DNA of 58,484 bases. It comes from a virus. How positions within the stretch are numbered: position 1 is the first letter of the stretch; every line of letters begins with the position of its first letter. Under the pieces are notes generated by a model. It was not told the DNA's origin, did not search any database, and saw only the letters and a program-made list of their open reading frames with translations. Shown here one piece after another: positions 1 through 9,497 of the stretch. The stretch is taken from the IMG/VR virus record IMGVR_UViG_3300047380_001405, positions 1 to 58,484 of that record, one strand, 5' to 3'. The position numbers and the translations under genes were made by a program.

Positions 1-837
1 CTCTTCTTTATCATCGCTAACTAGACCTAATCTATTAGCTAAATCTATATACTGAGTATCTGTATATCCTTCAAATGCGGCATCTAGAAGTCTACCTGTT
101 CTTTCTTTATTAGAACCAGACATTTTGCCAGTAGCATAATCCGTATATCTATATTTTCCAGAAACAGAATCGTACTTTATGAATCCAGATTCTGTAACCA
201 ACTTGTTTACAATAGTGTCTGGTTCTAACCCATTTTCAGCTGTGCTTAAATCTTTTAATGTTGAAGAAAACATGTTTATGCGCTGTCCTCTTGTGTTAAT
301 AGTTGACAATTCAGTTCTGCCATCAGTATTATTTTTAAAAGCAGCATGTTTCATAAGGTCTCCTATAACCTCAGCCTTAAGATCATTAATATAGCTGTCG
401 TTTCCACTAGCGACAAGATCATTTTTTTCTTTAATAAAAGTGTTTGCTTGTGAATATAAAGATTGTATTTCCTTTACAGAAGCTTTCCTTTTTGTATTGT
501 TTCTAGTGTAATCTGTTTGACTTAAAGCTCCAACAGAATATAGATATGTATCTCTTTCATATCCATTTTTAATCTGTTGCTGTAATTTAGCGGCAGCTTG
601 ATCAGCTTGCTCCATCCCGACATCATCTATTTTATCTTCATAAATCCATTCAGCATTTTCTTTTCTTTGCTCTTCAATAATTTTATTAATGTTCTTTTGC
701 TTATCAGCTTCTGCTTTTTTTTCAGCCGCTAATTTTGACGCATTAAGCTGAGTATAAAACATTAACTCTTTATCCATGCTAGGGATGTTGATTGCCCCTA
801 TTTCTTTTCCTATTTGAAAACCTCCTTCGTATGCCAT
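1..837 (-). CDS. N-terminal part of giant polyvalent virion-type protein (cut by window edge)
   Basis: An ATG at 837 opens a frame that stays open to base 1 (279 codons), so the C-terminal side is missing here. The last codon, at 1-3, is in register with the frame that enters at 58484 and runs to the stop at 52371. On a circular molecule the two pieces are one 2316-residue protein. This part is hydrophilic and Lys/Glu/Gln-rich, with a helical coiled-coil-like stretch around residues 30-90 and no recognisable enzyme motif. It follows the 244-residue protein at 848-1582 by 10 bases, in the place where T7-like phages encode their large internal virion proteins. That it is one gene is strongly supported; its function is inferred from size and position. 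Confidence 0.85.
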   Translation of the reverse strand, partial: MAYEGGFQIGKEIGAINIPSMDKELMFYTQLNASKLAAEKKAEADKQKNINKIIEEQRKENAEWIYEDKIDDVGMEQADQAAAKLQQQIKNGYERDTYLYSVGALSQTDYTRNNTKRKASVKEIQSLYSQANTFIKEKNDLVASGNDSYINDLKAEVIGDLMKHAAFKNNTDGRTELSTINTRGQRINMFSSTLKDLSTAENGLEPDTIVNKLVTESGFIKYDSVSGKYRYTDYATGKMSGSNKERTGRLLDAAFEGYTDTQYIDLANRLGLVSDDKEE

Positions 838-847
838 TTTTTAAATT

Positions 848-1582
848 TTAGTAGTTCCCGAAGAATAAACCATCTTGTTCACTCGTTTGATTACTTGGTT
901 GACTTTGTTGAACCATCTGATTCCCTGCTTGAACATACTGATCAAATGGGTTTGAAGGTGGTGGAGCTACAGCAGGACCATAAAATCTAGCGCCTGTTCC
1001 TCCTCCGAAAAAATTTGTTGAGCCCATAGGGGGAGGGGGCATCATAGGTCGTGTGGCATTTTTTTTGAAATCAATTCCTCCACCTTGATAATTCATTCCG
1101 AAAAAGGCGCCAGCAGAGGCAAGATCACCTACAGCTGACATTGTAGCTTGTCTCCCAGCAGCTTTTTGACCTAAAAGAACTTGTTGATCAAAAGAATCTC
1201 TTTGTTCTTGCATACCCCTAATATTCGCTTCATCTTGAGCCCTCATTCTGTCAATCGTTACTTGCTGTCTATCAAGTTCGGCAGAAATAGCTGCTTGTTG
1301 ATTTTGCATAAGTTGTTCTTGAGCTCCTAGTCCACCGACAACTCCACGAACACCTCCAGAACGAAGAGCGTCTACAGATGTAGCAAATCGTCTTTGAGCC
1401 TCACGTGTATTTAACTGAGCGCCCAAAGTAGAAACTCTCATTCCTTCTGTTACATTTCTTAATTCTTGTCTTTTGAATTTGTCTAAAGCCTTGTTTGCTT
1501 TTGCCGTTTGGGTAATACCCATTATTCCTTTTGTTATCGCTGCCGCTCCAGCTAAAGACGCTGCTAATATAACTCCTGCCAT
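848..1582 (-). CDS. Putative internal virion protein (T7 gp14-like position)
   Basis: 244 residues. The N-terminus (about residues 1-25) is Ala/Gly/Ile-rich and could insert in a membrane. A Gln/Arg-rich helical region likely to form a coiled coil follows (about 30-140). The C-terminal third is Pro/Gly-rich with runs of prolines and ends in a Gln/Ser-rich tail. Small proteins with a hydrophobic N-terminus and helical body sit just before the giant internal proteins in podoviruses, and the order here is the same: this gene, then the 2316-residue protein. I recognise the architecture and position, not a specific family. Confidence 0.55.
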   Translation of the reverse strand: MAGVILAASLAGAAAITKGIMGITQTAKANKALDKFKRQELRNVTEGMRVSTLGAQLNTREAQRRFATSVDALRSGGVRGVVGGLGAQEQLMQNQQAAISAELDRQQVTIDRMRAQDEANIRGMQEQRDSFDQQVLLGQKAAGRQATMSAVGDLASAGAFFGMNYQGGGIDFKKNATRPMMPPPPMGSTNFFGGGTGARFYGPAVAPPPSNPFDQYVQAGNQMVQQSQPSNQTSEQDGLFFGNY

Positions 1583-1586
1583 AGGT

Positions 1587-2075
1587 TTATTTTTTTATAT
1601 CCATTATGTAATTAAAATCTTCTAATTCATCTAAATCACTAAATCCTAGTGGATTTTGAAATACATTTTGAAACACAGAGTAATCATTTGCATAAATAGC
1701 TCTTTGTGTTCCAGCTTTAGAAAATCCTATATACGGTGCTTGATAGTTTTTAATTCCATTCTCTGAAGACACTGTTATGTTTCCTATTAATAAAAACCAA
1801 ACATGATCTCTTCTGTGTATGCCACTTACAATTGTGGTGTTTTTCTTTAATATCAATCTTCTTAAATAAAGACCATCTGTAAAATCATGCTCTATTTTAA
1901 ATAAATCTTTACCTTCTCTTATTATTTTTCCTTTATTGTGTATTAAATTATCGCTGCTCTCTTTAGAATATGCGGTTTTTAATACATCTGATATCTTTTT
2001 ATTAAATGATTTTTTTGGTAAAAATCTTTCTTTTACTGTTAATATAAATCTTTTTATTTTTTTTACTAAAATCAT
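1587..2075 (-). CDS. Cupin-like (RmlC-fold) small protein
   Basis: 162 residues. After a basic N-terminus (about 1-35) the rest looks like a single double-stranded beta-helix: alternating beta strands, an IHRRDH segment in the place of the first cupin motif, a G-N-I turn, and a Pro-Gly-Phe C-terminal part. Two His residues in IHRRDH could bind metal, but the full cupin metal set is not evident. It lies within the adhesin and tail genes, so a structural or sugar-binding role is possible. A TATATTTG box sits only 5 bases upstream of the ATG, which would give an almost leaderless transcript. Fold assignment is by eye. Confidence 0.45.
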   Translation of the reverse strand: MILVKKIKRFILTVKERFLPKKSFNKKISDVLKTAYSKESSDNLIHNKGKIIREGKDLFKIEHDFTDGLYLRRLILKKNTTIVSGIHRRDHVWFLLIGNITVSSENGIKNYQAPYIGFSKAGTQRAIYANDYSVFQNVFQNPLGFSDLDELEDFNYIMDIKK

Positions 2076-2080
2076 TTATG

Positions 2081-2088
2081 CAAATATA
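2081..2088 (-). promoter_or_regulatory. Bacteroidetes-type -7 box (TATATTTG)
   Basis: On the minus strand this reads TATATTTG, a match to TAnnTTTG. It ends 5 bases before the ATG of the cupin-like gene, so a transcript from it would have little or no leader. No clear TTG/TTTG -33 box is visible at the usual spacing. Confidence 0.4.
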
Positions 2089-2094
2089 CGAATA

Positions 2095-2871
2095 TTAAGA
2101 GAAGCTTTTACTTACCTCACTATTTACAGCATAAAGCTCAACAGCATTTGTGCTGCTACTCACAAGCCTTATGCTGGCGTAATATCCTTTGAGCCCATAT
2201 GACTCAGCAATTGGGCTTTTTGCTGCGAATATGAAATCACCTGCGCTTGGCGTTATATCCGCTGTTCCTACTGTAACTACAGTTCCATCGTTGTTTGTTA
2301 TTGCGCCTATTCTGTTGTAAGCACCACCCACTGCTCTATATATCACATCTCCTATTGCTACTGCTCCTGGAACCGTTGTAAAGGTGTATGTTAATCCCGA
2401 TAAACTTGTTATATTTCCTATCCCTTGTACCGATAGTAATTCTGTGTTCACTATATCGGAAGCATTTCTTCTAATGTGTGCTGAATATATCCCTTCATCA
2501 TAGGTGTTTGGTACGACTGATGAGCCAGCAATATGATCCTCTGTTTTTGCAAAAGACGTGTTATCAATATGACCTTGATCTAAATTAGTGGCTATTGTAA
2601 CATCCCACCCAGAACTATTGCCTTCAATCTCTATTGTTTTAAATATCTTAACATCAGAAGGAGCTGCATTTGACATCACTTCTACCTCTGTATTGTAAGC
2701 TGTACCGTAAAAAGTGTTACGATTACCAGTACTTTTGTTGTGTTTATATAGCTGACCGTTCTTAAATGTATAGAATTCGTTATTTAAGTTTATCATGTAG
2801 TCAGGTATGTAAGAATGGAACGAAGTCCACCCTCTCACTTTTTCATCGTATGTTAATGTATTACTTGGCAT
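2095..2871 (-). CDS. Putative virion surface / tail protein
   Basis: 258 residues, mostly beta-type, rich in Thr, Ser, Asn, Gly and Tyr and poor in Lys. Residues 1-60 have many Tyr and Asn. The C-terminal third has hydrophobic strands broken by G-D-V and G-T-V turns, typical of tail accessory proteins. It sits between the poly-Thr/Cys-rich adhesin (2897-3676) and the cupin-like gene. I do not recognise a family; the structural role is inferred from composition and neighbourhood. Confidence 0.5.
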   Translation of the reverse strand: MPSNTLTYDEKVRGWTSFHSYIPDYMINLNNEFYTFKNGQLYKHNKSTGNRNTFYGTAYNTEVEVMSNAAPSDVKIFKTIEIEGNSSGWDVTIATNLDQGHIDNTSFAKTEDHIAGSSVVPNTYDEGIYSAHIRRNASDIVNTELLSVQGIGNITSLSGLTYTFTTVPGAVAIGDVIYRAVGGAYNRIGAITNNDGTVVTVGTADITPSAGDFIFAAKSPIAESYGLKGYYASIRLVSSSTNAVELYAVNSEVSKSFS

Positions 2872-2896
2872 CTTTTGTTTTTTATACGGTATTTAT

Positions 2897-3676
2897 TTAT
2901 GGGTTAACTGAACAGACTGTACAAGAGTTAAATGATTGTCCATTCCAATATCTAACATTATTGCCCACATCTTTATAATACCCATTAGGTGCGTAATTAG
3001 TTGATCCACAATTTGCGCTGCTTGTATATATTTTTGTCGCTGAACAAAAAGTAGAATTATCTGTGAAGTACTCCGATTGATTAGAAAATGGGCAAGTAGT
3101 AGAGGCATCATAATATAACATATGAGCATAACAATTACTAGGAGCTGCTGTTGTTGTTGTAGTTGTAGTTGTAGTTGTGCATACAAATGGAGTGCTAATA
3201 ACCCCAGAGTTACTTAATAAAAATGATTTTCCTGTGTTCGGGGTTTGCTCAGTTCTAAAATACGTGTTACCTCCTTGATAAGGGGCATTATTTCCTGAAT
3301 CTTCGTACACCACTAAATTGTTGTTTATAGCATCATCCCAACCAGTTACATTTTGGTTAAAATAAACAGTAGTTGCATTTGCTGCGCTACTACAAGCTAA
3401 TGATGATGTTGCCCATCCAGTTGGTGGGTTATTGCCTCCTCCAGTTGTGCTTCTCCATATCGTCAAAGAGCTTGTAGGCGCTGCCGTAGTTGTAGTGGTG
3501 GTTGTACTGGTTGTGGTAGTGGTTGTATAAGCCTCTATAGGACATGCTGATGTGTCCTCAAAAGGTGGAATATAATCTGGATCGCTTGATGAGTTAGCTT
3601 TTGTGTCATCCGTAGGCTGTCCATCAATATACTTTCTCAAGGTCAAAACAGTCTTTGTTCCAGTGTAGTACGGCAT
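2897..3676 (-). CDS. Poly-threonine-linked, Cys-rich tail adhesin
   Basis: 259 residues in blocks. A short N-terminal head (1-45, with a DYIPPFEDTSACP segment) is followed by a first Thr-rich linker ending in TAAP, a beta-rich middle domain (about 68-165), a second poly-Thr linker ending in AAPSNC, and a C-terminal domain of about 80 residues with six Cys and a final CxxC. That C-terminal domain matches the last 80 residues of the 1103-residue protein at 4632-7943, with the same C-x12-C-x15-C spacing and the shared RYW-G-SF motif. The poly-Thr linkers suggest an extended, possibly O-glycosylated stalk, and a glycosyltransferase gene is immediately upstream. A receptor-binding role is inferred. 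Confidence 0.7.
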   Translation of the reverse strand: MPYYTGTKTVLTLRKYIDGQPTDDTKANSSSDPDYIPPFEDTSACPIEAYTTTTTTSTTTTTTTAAPTSSLTIWRSTTGGGNNPPTGWATSSLACSSAANATTVYFNQNVTGWDDAINNNLVVYEDSGNNAPYQGGNTYFRTEQTPNTGKSFLLSNSGVISTPFVCTTTTTTTTTTAAPSNCYAHMLYYDASTTCPFSNQSEYFTDNSTFCSATKIYTSSANCGSTNYAPNGYYKDVGNNVRYWNGQSFNSCTVCSVNP

Positions 3677-3691
3677 TATAAAATCTTTTTA

Positions 3692-3699
3692 CAAAGATA
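3692..3699 (-). promoter_or_regulatory. Bacteroidetes-type -7 box (TATCTTTG)
   Basis: The minus strand reads TATCTTTG, matching TAnnTTTG, 15 bases upstream of the ATG at 3676. It lies in the 29-base gap after the glycosyltransferase stop codon and could drive the adhesin, cupin and internal-protein genes separately. Confidence 0.4.
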
Positions 3700-3705
3700 C
3701 TTAAT

Positions 3706-4611
3706 TTAAAGCAAAGCTTGCTGAAGCACCTTGTAGTACATGTAGGAGCATTTTTCTTTTGATACATTTAAATCCATTGCAGGGAGTTCCTTGATATAAA
3801 GACCTTTGAAAAACATGTCTTGCATTTGATCGGTTACACCAGCGTTATGAAATATGCTGTTTTTATTCCAAAAACCAACGGGGTCTGTAGCCCAACTAAA
3901 ATTTAAATTTTCTGATACAGCAGTCATTTGACCTTTTTTCCAAGCCACCCAAAGTAAAGCCCACATTTCGCAGGTCCATATTTGAAGGGGAAAGTAATCT
4001 GGATCACGTTGTTTTTTTTCATCACTGATCACTTGCATCTTTATAAATAAATCGTGTGATAAATCTACAACCTCTTCCCAATAAGATGTCTTTACGTTTT
4101 TAAATAAATATTGAGCTCCACCTGAGGCTCCTTGCATTGATTTAACTAAATCTTTTGATATACCTGCTATATTTAGCATTGGATTTAATATATCATCTCC
4201 TTTAGATTTTAAATAATCATACCCTATGTAGCTTATAGTATCGCTTAAATACCAAATATTATCATCAAGCAATCCGCTAAAATCAATTGGTTTTGTAAGA
4301 CATATGTCCGAGTCAGTCAAGAAAATAGTTTCATTTTCAAACTCTGGAAATGCTTGGTAGTGCTTATGAAGCAAGTGTTGTTTTATTGAGGGTATATAGC
4401 CCCTGTAATCTCTAGTATCTTCATAGAAAGAAAAAGAAACGCCAGGATATTTTTTCATGAGCCTATCGAAGTAAGGGTCTATCTCACCCTCTATATTGCA
4501 TACCACATTAACATCTTCTAGTTTAACTCCTACAGTTAAAAAACTGTGAAGCATCACATCAAGCTGCCATCCATAATATTGAGTGGCTGGTTGAGCACAT
4601 ATGTATTTCAT
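3706..4611 (-). CDS. GT-A-fold-like glycosyltransferase
   Basis: 301 residues. The start (KYICAQPATQYYGWQLDVML) looks like the N-terminal strand and helix of a nucleotide-sugar transferase. A TDSDI segment near residue 97 fits the DxD motif that binds metal and sugar nucleotide, followed by a PIDFSG loop. Later W- and H-rich segments (WATDPVG, FHNAG) resemble acceptor and C-terminal motifs of such enzymes. It is embedded between two tail proteins that share poly-Thr linkers and a Cys-rich domain. I infer that it may modify those virion Thr residues or host surface sugars. The fold call is reasonable; the substrate is unknown. Confidence 0.6.
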   Translation of the reverse strand: MKYICAQPATQYYGWQLDVMLHSFLTVGVKLEDVNVVCNIEGEIDPYFDRLMKKYPGVSFSFYEDTRDYRGYIPSIKQHLLHKHYQAFPEFENETIFLTDSDICLTKPIDFSGLLDDNIWYLSDTISYIGYDYLKSKGDDILNPMLNIAGISKDLVKSMQGASGGAQYLFKNVKTSYWEEVVDLSHDLFIKMQVISDEKKQRDPDYFPLQIWTCEMWALLWVAWKKGQMTAVSENLNFSWATDPVGFWNKNSIFHNAGVTDQMQDMFFKGLYIKELPAMDLNVSKEKCSYMYYKVLQQALL

Positions 4612-4631
4612 TTAATTTCATTTTAAATTAT

Positions 4632-7600
4632 TTAAGGGTTGCATGTCTGACAAGGACCTTGAGAGAAGCTAGATCCGCTCCAGTATCTTGATTTAGTGCC
4701 GCTAGAGTATGTGTAGTATCCGCTTGGAGCATTTGTCGTACAGAACGTATCTGTTGATATTGAGGTTGCTAAACATAAATCAGGATCATCTAGATAATAA
4801 ACCCCACTTGTGTCTTGTTGGCATATTGTGGAAGATGAATATCCCAATGAAACTCCGTGACAATTACTAGGCGCAGCTGTTGTGGTGGTTGTCGTTGTGG
4901 TGGTTGTACTAGTAGTCGTGCTAGTGGTCGTGCTAGTTGTACTTGTAGTTGTTGTTAAACTCCAATTTACGGTGTGTGAGTCCGTGTAAGTGCCGTCTAT
5001 TGTAACCCCATAAGTTTTACTTCCGCTTGTTGACTCTGAAATATTTATAACTTTTGATGTAAGACCTGCCGCTGCATTTCCTGTCCAAGCCCAAGTAGAT
5101 CCTGTAAAGTTTAAATCCTCCCCAGTTAAGCTTATTGTCGCTCCAACTGCTGCTGAGGTTGCACCATCTATTCTGGCAAACGGTGTCGCTAGAGTTGTTG
5201 TTGTAGTCGTTCCTGGCGCAGCTGTTGTAGTGGTAGTAGTAGGCGCTGCCGTAGTTGTGGTGGTTGTCGTTGTAGTAGTGCTAGTTGTTGTAGTAGTTCC
5301 GCTTTCACACTCAAATGTATCAACCCTCCATTCTACTGGTTTATCTTGAACAGAAACAACATATTGGTCGTGTATAGGATCATAACCGCCTATTCCTCTT
5401 ACGTTTAAGTTTGTGTTTAAATTATCATTAAACCAACTTCTCATTCCGTAGTCTGATATCTCTGTAATTCCGTCTTGAGCTAATCTTAATATAGCAGACC
5501 TTCTTTCATCTGAAAAATACATTCTGCTTCCCCAAGACTGAAATGATTCGGGCGAATTACTTATTCCATACTCGCCAATGTAAGGCACTTCTTGTCCTAG
5601 TATATTTAAAGATTGAGACACATCACCTGTACCTGATGCTGTAAACAAAACATTTTTATTGAATAATATTCGGTGTATTTTATTCTCTTGAAAAACAATT
5701 AAGTCGTTGTCTCTAGAGTGAATTTTTTTAATTTCACCGTACTTTTCATCTATGTCTTTATAGTTTATTTGAGCAAGATTAAAAACATTCAGCCCGTTAT
5801 AGCTGGTGCTTTCTTCATATACATCACTGTATGTTAATGAAGCTATTCTTTTGTTGCTTTTATAAAGATCAATAACTTCATTCAGCCTAACGCCTAAATT
5901 AAATGTATTTAGAGTGATGTTATCTTTTATTCTGTTTGATTCTACTCCACCTCCAAAAGCAAATGCATTAAACGCTTGTGACTCTACTATAGCTGGTATG
6001 CTTATATCTTGATTTTGAAGTGTGCCGTTGTGAAATCCATTGACTACATTGTAAGTTCCAGGAACTTCGTAAAAACTTGAGTCTTGTTCTGTTTCTGATA
6101 TAACCTCAAAAACAGTGTATCCAGTTTGACCATAAGCAAAATAAGTTAAAGCTTGAAGAAATCCTTTTCCTTTTAATTTCATATACACGCCTGCAACTGA
6201 ATCTCCTGGTTGAGAAGGTGGACTTAATGATAAATTAATATAAGGAATCTCTCCCACTGCATACGATGCAACGCTTTCGACTTCATAGGTTTCTGAGTTG
6301 TTAATTGTAGTTAAACTACCAGCAGCGTAAGTTGATTTTACGATAATGTTGGCGCCATCGGGGACTTTACTTGTTTCGTTTTGATTTATTCTAACATAAG
6401 TAGAACCACCTGCACTATACTTTTCTAATGTTGTTTTTAAAACAACATAAGTTCTTTTAACTTCTTTTACGACTATCTTGTATCTATCAGCCCATATTGG
6501 AGCTGGGTTGTTTATTGTGACTTTTAAAGAATTTGTCTGATCGCTTGATTCAAAAGGCACATTAACAAATTTGTTTTCATCGGCAATAACAGAAGACTTT
6601 CTTCCGTTAGAATCAAAATAAACAAGCCCAACTATATAATTTCTATTGCTTTTAAGAGTTTTTTTAGGAGAAAAATCTCCACCACATGTGTTGCCTGAGC
6701 TTATTGTTAAACCTGTTTGACTTTGCACTGATGCAGCGCAAATTCTGTTTTCTCCTGGCTTTGCTATTGCTTGCCTAGAATTACTTTCACTACAAAGCAA
6801 ATAGCTAAATGTTATGTTTGAAGATGTTGTATTAGTTACGGTATACAATAAATTAGAACTACACTCTGACGTTAAATCCGAAGACTGTATGTTAAGTGTT
6901 ATATCTAAAGGATCTACAATATCATAATTTTCTTCGTAGTTTGCGTAAACAATCCTATTTCCTAAAAAATCTTGAGCCGCTGCTTTTAATGGAACATTAT
7001 CATATACTCTATTATACTGAGTATCGCTAAGTAAAGTGTATATTTTATTATTGTTGAATGATAATTGATAGTTTGTGTTATCAGAAAGAGTGTCATTTGC
7101 TTTATTGAATTTTCCTATTAGAAAATTGTTAGCCGTGTTTTCTTCTTTTGCGTAGACTTCTATTTCTAATGCTTGACTTGGTCCAGAGTTATAAGTTACT
7201 TGAACGCTATTAAATCTATTTGTCATTGCGTAAGCGCCATAAGGCTCCGCTTTGAAGGTGTCGTCATTAGGAAAAAAAGCTACTTCAGAAAAAGGAGACA
7301 GCGCACTAAACTTATTGTGCTTGTATTTATATCTGTAGGCAAACGTAAAAAACTTGTCTTCTATATAGTTGTCATCTAAAGTTCCGTCTATTTGGAGTAC
7401 AATTGAAGGCTCTGCTCTTGGGGGTGCTTTAATTACAGCAATATCTTCTTCTGAGAAGCTGTTTGCTCCGTAAGCCTTTGCTTCAGCAACCTCTAAATAT
7501 CTTGGTGGGTTTTCATTATCTGTCCAATAAATAAAAACTTTATTTTCGTTGTCATTAATTAAGACGTTAACGCCAGTAATTATTTTATTCTTCTTAAAAT

Positions 7601-7943
7601 TAAGAACATTACTTCCAGCAGCTCTTGTGTCTTGTAAAACAAATGCAGAGGTATTAGAAAACTCGTAGTATTCTGCTATGTATGATCCAGTATCTGACTT
7701 GACAAACCAATATATCTTTCTGTTCTTATCGTCAGCAACTGCGCCAATACAAACGGGGTTTGTTCCAAAGTCTAAAGAGGTGAGAACTTCGTTTGAAAGC
7801 GAATTCTCTATCGCCCCTACATCAGAGCCAACAGAATTAGCAACCTTTACATTAAGAGCATCTCTATACTCTCCTTGAGGAAGAAGCCTCTCATCGAGGT
7901 CTTTGTTCATCTTTCCAGATGTAAATAGGTTTTGTATCTTCAT
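4632..7943 (-). CDS. Tail nozzle / tubular-tail-B-like protein with Thr linkers and Cys-rich C-terminus
   Basis: 1103 residues. The N-terminus (GKMNKDLDERLLPQGEYRD) is characteristic of a large family of marine phage structural proteins; the pattern of G, R, N and a V-x-x-S-x-G-x-x-E core resembles T7 gp12 / P22 gp10 type nozzle proteins. The body to about residue 880 is beta-rich. It is followed by poly-Thr linkers with AAP separators, a small Ig-like/PKD-like domain (about 925-985), a second poly-Thr run, and a C-terminal six-Cys domain of about 80 residues shared with the protein at 2897-3676. Its ATG overlaps the upstream stop codon (TAATG). The nozzle role is inferred from family resemblance and from following the connector genes. 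Confidence 0.75.
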   Translation of the reverse strand: MKIQNLFTSGKMNKDLDERLLPQGEYRDALNVKVANSVGSDVGAIENSLSNEVLTSLDFGTNPVCIGAVADDKNRKIYWFVKSDTGSYIAEYYEFSNTSAFVLQDTRAAGSNVLNFKKNKIITGVNVLINDNENKVFIYWTDNENPPRYLEVAEAKAYGANSFSEEDIAVIKAPPRAEPSIVLQIDGTLDDNYIEDKFFTFAYRYKYKHNKFSALSPFSEVAFFPNDDTFKAEPYGAYAMTNRFNSVQVTYNSGPSQALEIEVYAKEENTANNFLIGKFNKANDTLSDNTNYQLSFNNNKIYTLLSDTQYNRVYDNVPLKAAAQDFLGNRIVYANYEENYDIVDPLDITLNIQSSDLTSECSSNLLYTVTNTTSSNITFSYLLCSESNSRQAIAKPGENRICAASVQSQTGLTISSGNTCGGDFSPKKTLKSNRNYIVGLVYFDSNGRKSSVIADENKFVNVPFESSDQTNSLKVTINNPAPIWADRYKIVVKEVKRTYVVLKTTLEKYSAGGSTYVRINQNETSKVPDGANIIVKSTYAAGSLTTINNSETYEVESVASYAVGEIPYINLSLSPPSQPGDSVAGVYMKLKGKGFLQALTYFAYGQTGYTVFEVISETEQDSSFYEVPGTYNVVNGFHNGTLQNQDISIPAIVESQAFNAFAFGGGVESNRIKDNITLNTFNLGVRLNEVIDLYKSNKRIASLTYSDVYEESTSYNGLNVFNLAQINYKDIDEKYGEIKKIHSRDNDLIVFQENKIHRILFNKNVLFTASGTGDVSQSLNILGQEVPYIGEYGISNSPESFQSWGSRMYFSDERRSAILRLAQDGITEISDYGMRSWFNDNLNTNLNVRGIGGYDPIHDQYVVSVQDKPVEWRVDTFECESGTTTTTSTTTTTTTTTTAAPTTTTTTAAPGTTTTTTLATPFARIDGATSAAVGATISLTGEDLNFTGSTWAWTGNAAAGLTSKVINISESTSGSKTYGVTIDGTYTDSHTVNWSLTTTTSTTSTTTSTTTSTTTTTTTTTTAAPSNCHGVSLGYSSSTICQQDTSGVYYLDDPDLCLATSISTDTFCTTNAPSGYYTYSSGTKSRYWSGSSFSQGPCQTCNP

Positions 7944-8800
7944 TATTTAATCCACTTGTTGCGTCCCTTGAAGGCTTGAGCTAAGTCAAATGGATGTATA
8001 TCCATCATTCTTATTTTCATGTTTTTCATAGCCGCAAACTGTTCATTTTTCATTCGTCTAACTATGTACTCTTGGACGCCAAACTTATATTGAATTACTT
8101 GGTACGCAATGTATTTTAATAAAAAGTCTTCAGCAAGTTTATTTACTTGCAATTCTGCTTCTGTTAGATAAGACAAACCATCAGTAATATATTCGATTAC
8201 TATTGCCTTGTTTTTTACCTCAGAACTAAACCTCAAATAGCCAGCATTCTTGTCTATACTGTACATTCCATTTACGTTTGTTCTGTCTGTAAACATTCCA
8301 AATCTTCCCCCAAAAAACTCATAGTCTAGATTTGAGAATGTATCGTTATCAACGGTAGCATTACTAGCTTGCTTCATGTCTATGACAGAAGTACCTTCAG
8401 CCGCAGCATCATTGCTATCAAATATTATATCATAATCATCATCTTGTAAATAAGCTTTTGCTATTGTTGTATCCACGTCCATCATCATAGGATGAAGCCT
8501 TCCTAGCTCATCAACCCAAGACAGTCTTACAAGCTTCACAAAGTCTTTTGGCAGTTCTAATTGCAAATCATCGGGTAATTCTAATTCAAGAGCTCTAACG
8601 TCTTTTAATGCGTCGTAATGCAGCTCTTGCAATCCTCTTTTTGCGTGATACACAACATCAAATCTTTCGATATGATCAATTATTTTACCATCACCTACAT
8701 AGAATGCCATAAAGTTATTTATAACATTCTTTAAAAGCACAAACTGATTATCACCCCAATTGGTGCTGTTTTCGTAATATTGCTTGTCTGTAAGTGCCAT
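7943..8800 (-). CDS. Putative tail adaptor (tubular-tail-A-like)
   Basis: 285 residues, mixed alpha/beta. The middle has repeated LELELP/LQLELP strands and a DFVKLVRLSWVDELGRLHPM segment; the C-terminal part is helical and basic. Proteins of this size and pattern sit between the capsid block and the nozzle protein in podoviruses (T7 gp11 position) and form the adaptor ring. It is the gene directly before the nozzle-like gene, with which it overlaps by 1 base. Role by position and general appearance. Confidence 0.55.
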   Translation of the reverse strand: MALTDKQYYENSTNWGDNQFVLLKNVINNFMAFYVGDGKIIDHIERFDVVYHAKRGLQELHYDALKDVRALELELPDDLQLELPKDFVKLVRLSWVDELGRLHPMMMDVDTTIAKAYLQDDDYDIIFDSNDAAAEGTSVIDMKQASNATVDNDTFSNLDYEFFGGRFGMFTDRTNVNGMYSIDKNAGYLRFSSEVKNKAIVIEYITDGLSYLTEAELQVNKLAEDFLLKYIAYQVIQYKFGVQEYIVRRMKNEQFAAMKNMKIRMMDIHPFDLAQAFKGRNKWIK

Positions 8801-8803
8801 TTA

Positions 8804-9493
8804 TTATACGTTTTCTTTCTGTGTTTCTACGGCATCGATTTGAGCAGCCGCTTGCGCAACCTCTGCCTCTCTGATAGTAACACCTGATAATTTTAATATT
8901 TCTACAATTAAACTTGCTTCGTCGTCTGGGTTTAATTCAAAGTCTTGATAATCTCCTGCGCTAGGATTAAATATAGGGTTTTCTCCAACAACAGTATAAG
9001 TCCACTTTGGGTCAACCACATTTCTTATGTAATTTACATTAACCTCTCCAGTTAATGTACTTGGTTTTACATACCACTTATCGTTTTCATCACAGTATCC
9101 AGGATAAAGTTCTGAAGGTCCAGAAATGTTTGATGACTCCAAGTATGTTTCTTTATATTTTGGAACATACTCCATTAATTTTCCGCTATACACTAAGGTT
9201 ATAGGAGTGTATAAGTCAGATGGCTTGATTAGGTATGTGCTTGAAATTGATACTGAGCTAGTCTTCATAAACTTATCTATATTAGACCGAAGTATCGATA
9301 GCTTATCTCCTTGATCTTTTGATAGTCTCCTAGCATTTTTCATTGTGGATAGGCGAGAGTACTCTGAAAAGTACTGATCAAACAATAGCTGTTGAGCATA
9401 CTTAGCATATGAGTTAAATTGAGAAACAGTTAACGTTCCTCTATTCTCCTTATTTAAAACACTTAAAACAGTATTCCTTACGTGATTTATCAT
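8804..9493 (-). CDS. Putative head-tail connector / structural protein
   Basis: 229 residues from the ATG at 9493. I prefer this start to the in-frame ATG at 9508, which lies in the terminator T-tract. The N-terminal half is helical (VLNKEN..., SQFNSYAKYAQQLLFDQY); the C-terminal half has a region rich in Tyr, Pro and Asp ending in an acidic helix with EVAQAAAQIDAVE. It stands first after an intrinsic terminator and next to a TAnnTTTG box. I do not recognise the family with certainty; the connector role is inferred from position between capsid and tail genes. Confidence 0.55.
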   Translation of the reverse strand: MINHVRNTVLSVLNKENRGTLTVSQFNSYAKYAQQLLFDQYFSEYSRLSTMKNARRLSKDQGDKLSILRSNIDKFMKTSSVSISSTYLIKPSDLYTPITLVYSGKLMEYVPKYKETYLESSNISGPSELYPGYCDENDKWYVKPSTLTGEVNVNYIRNVVDPKWTYTVVGENPIFNPSAGDYQDFELNPDDEASLIVEILKLSGVTIREAEVAQAAAQIDAVETQKENV

Positions 9494-9497
9494 GATA

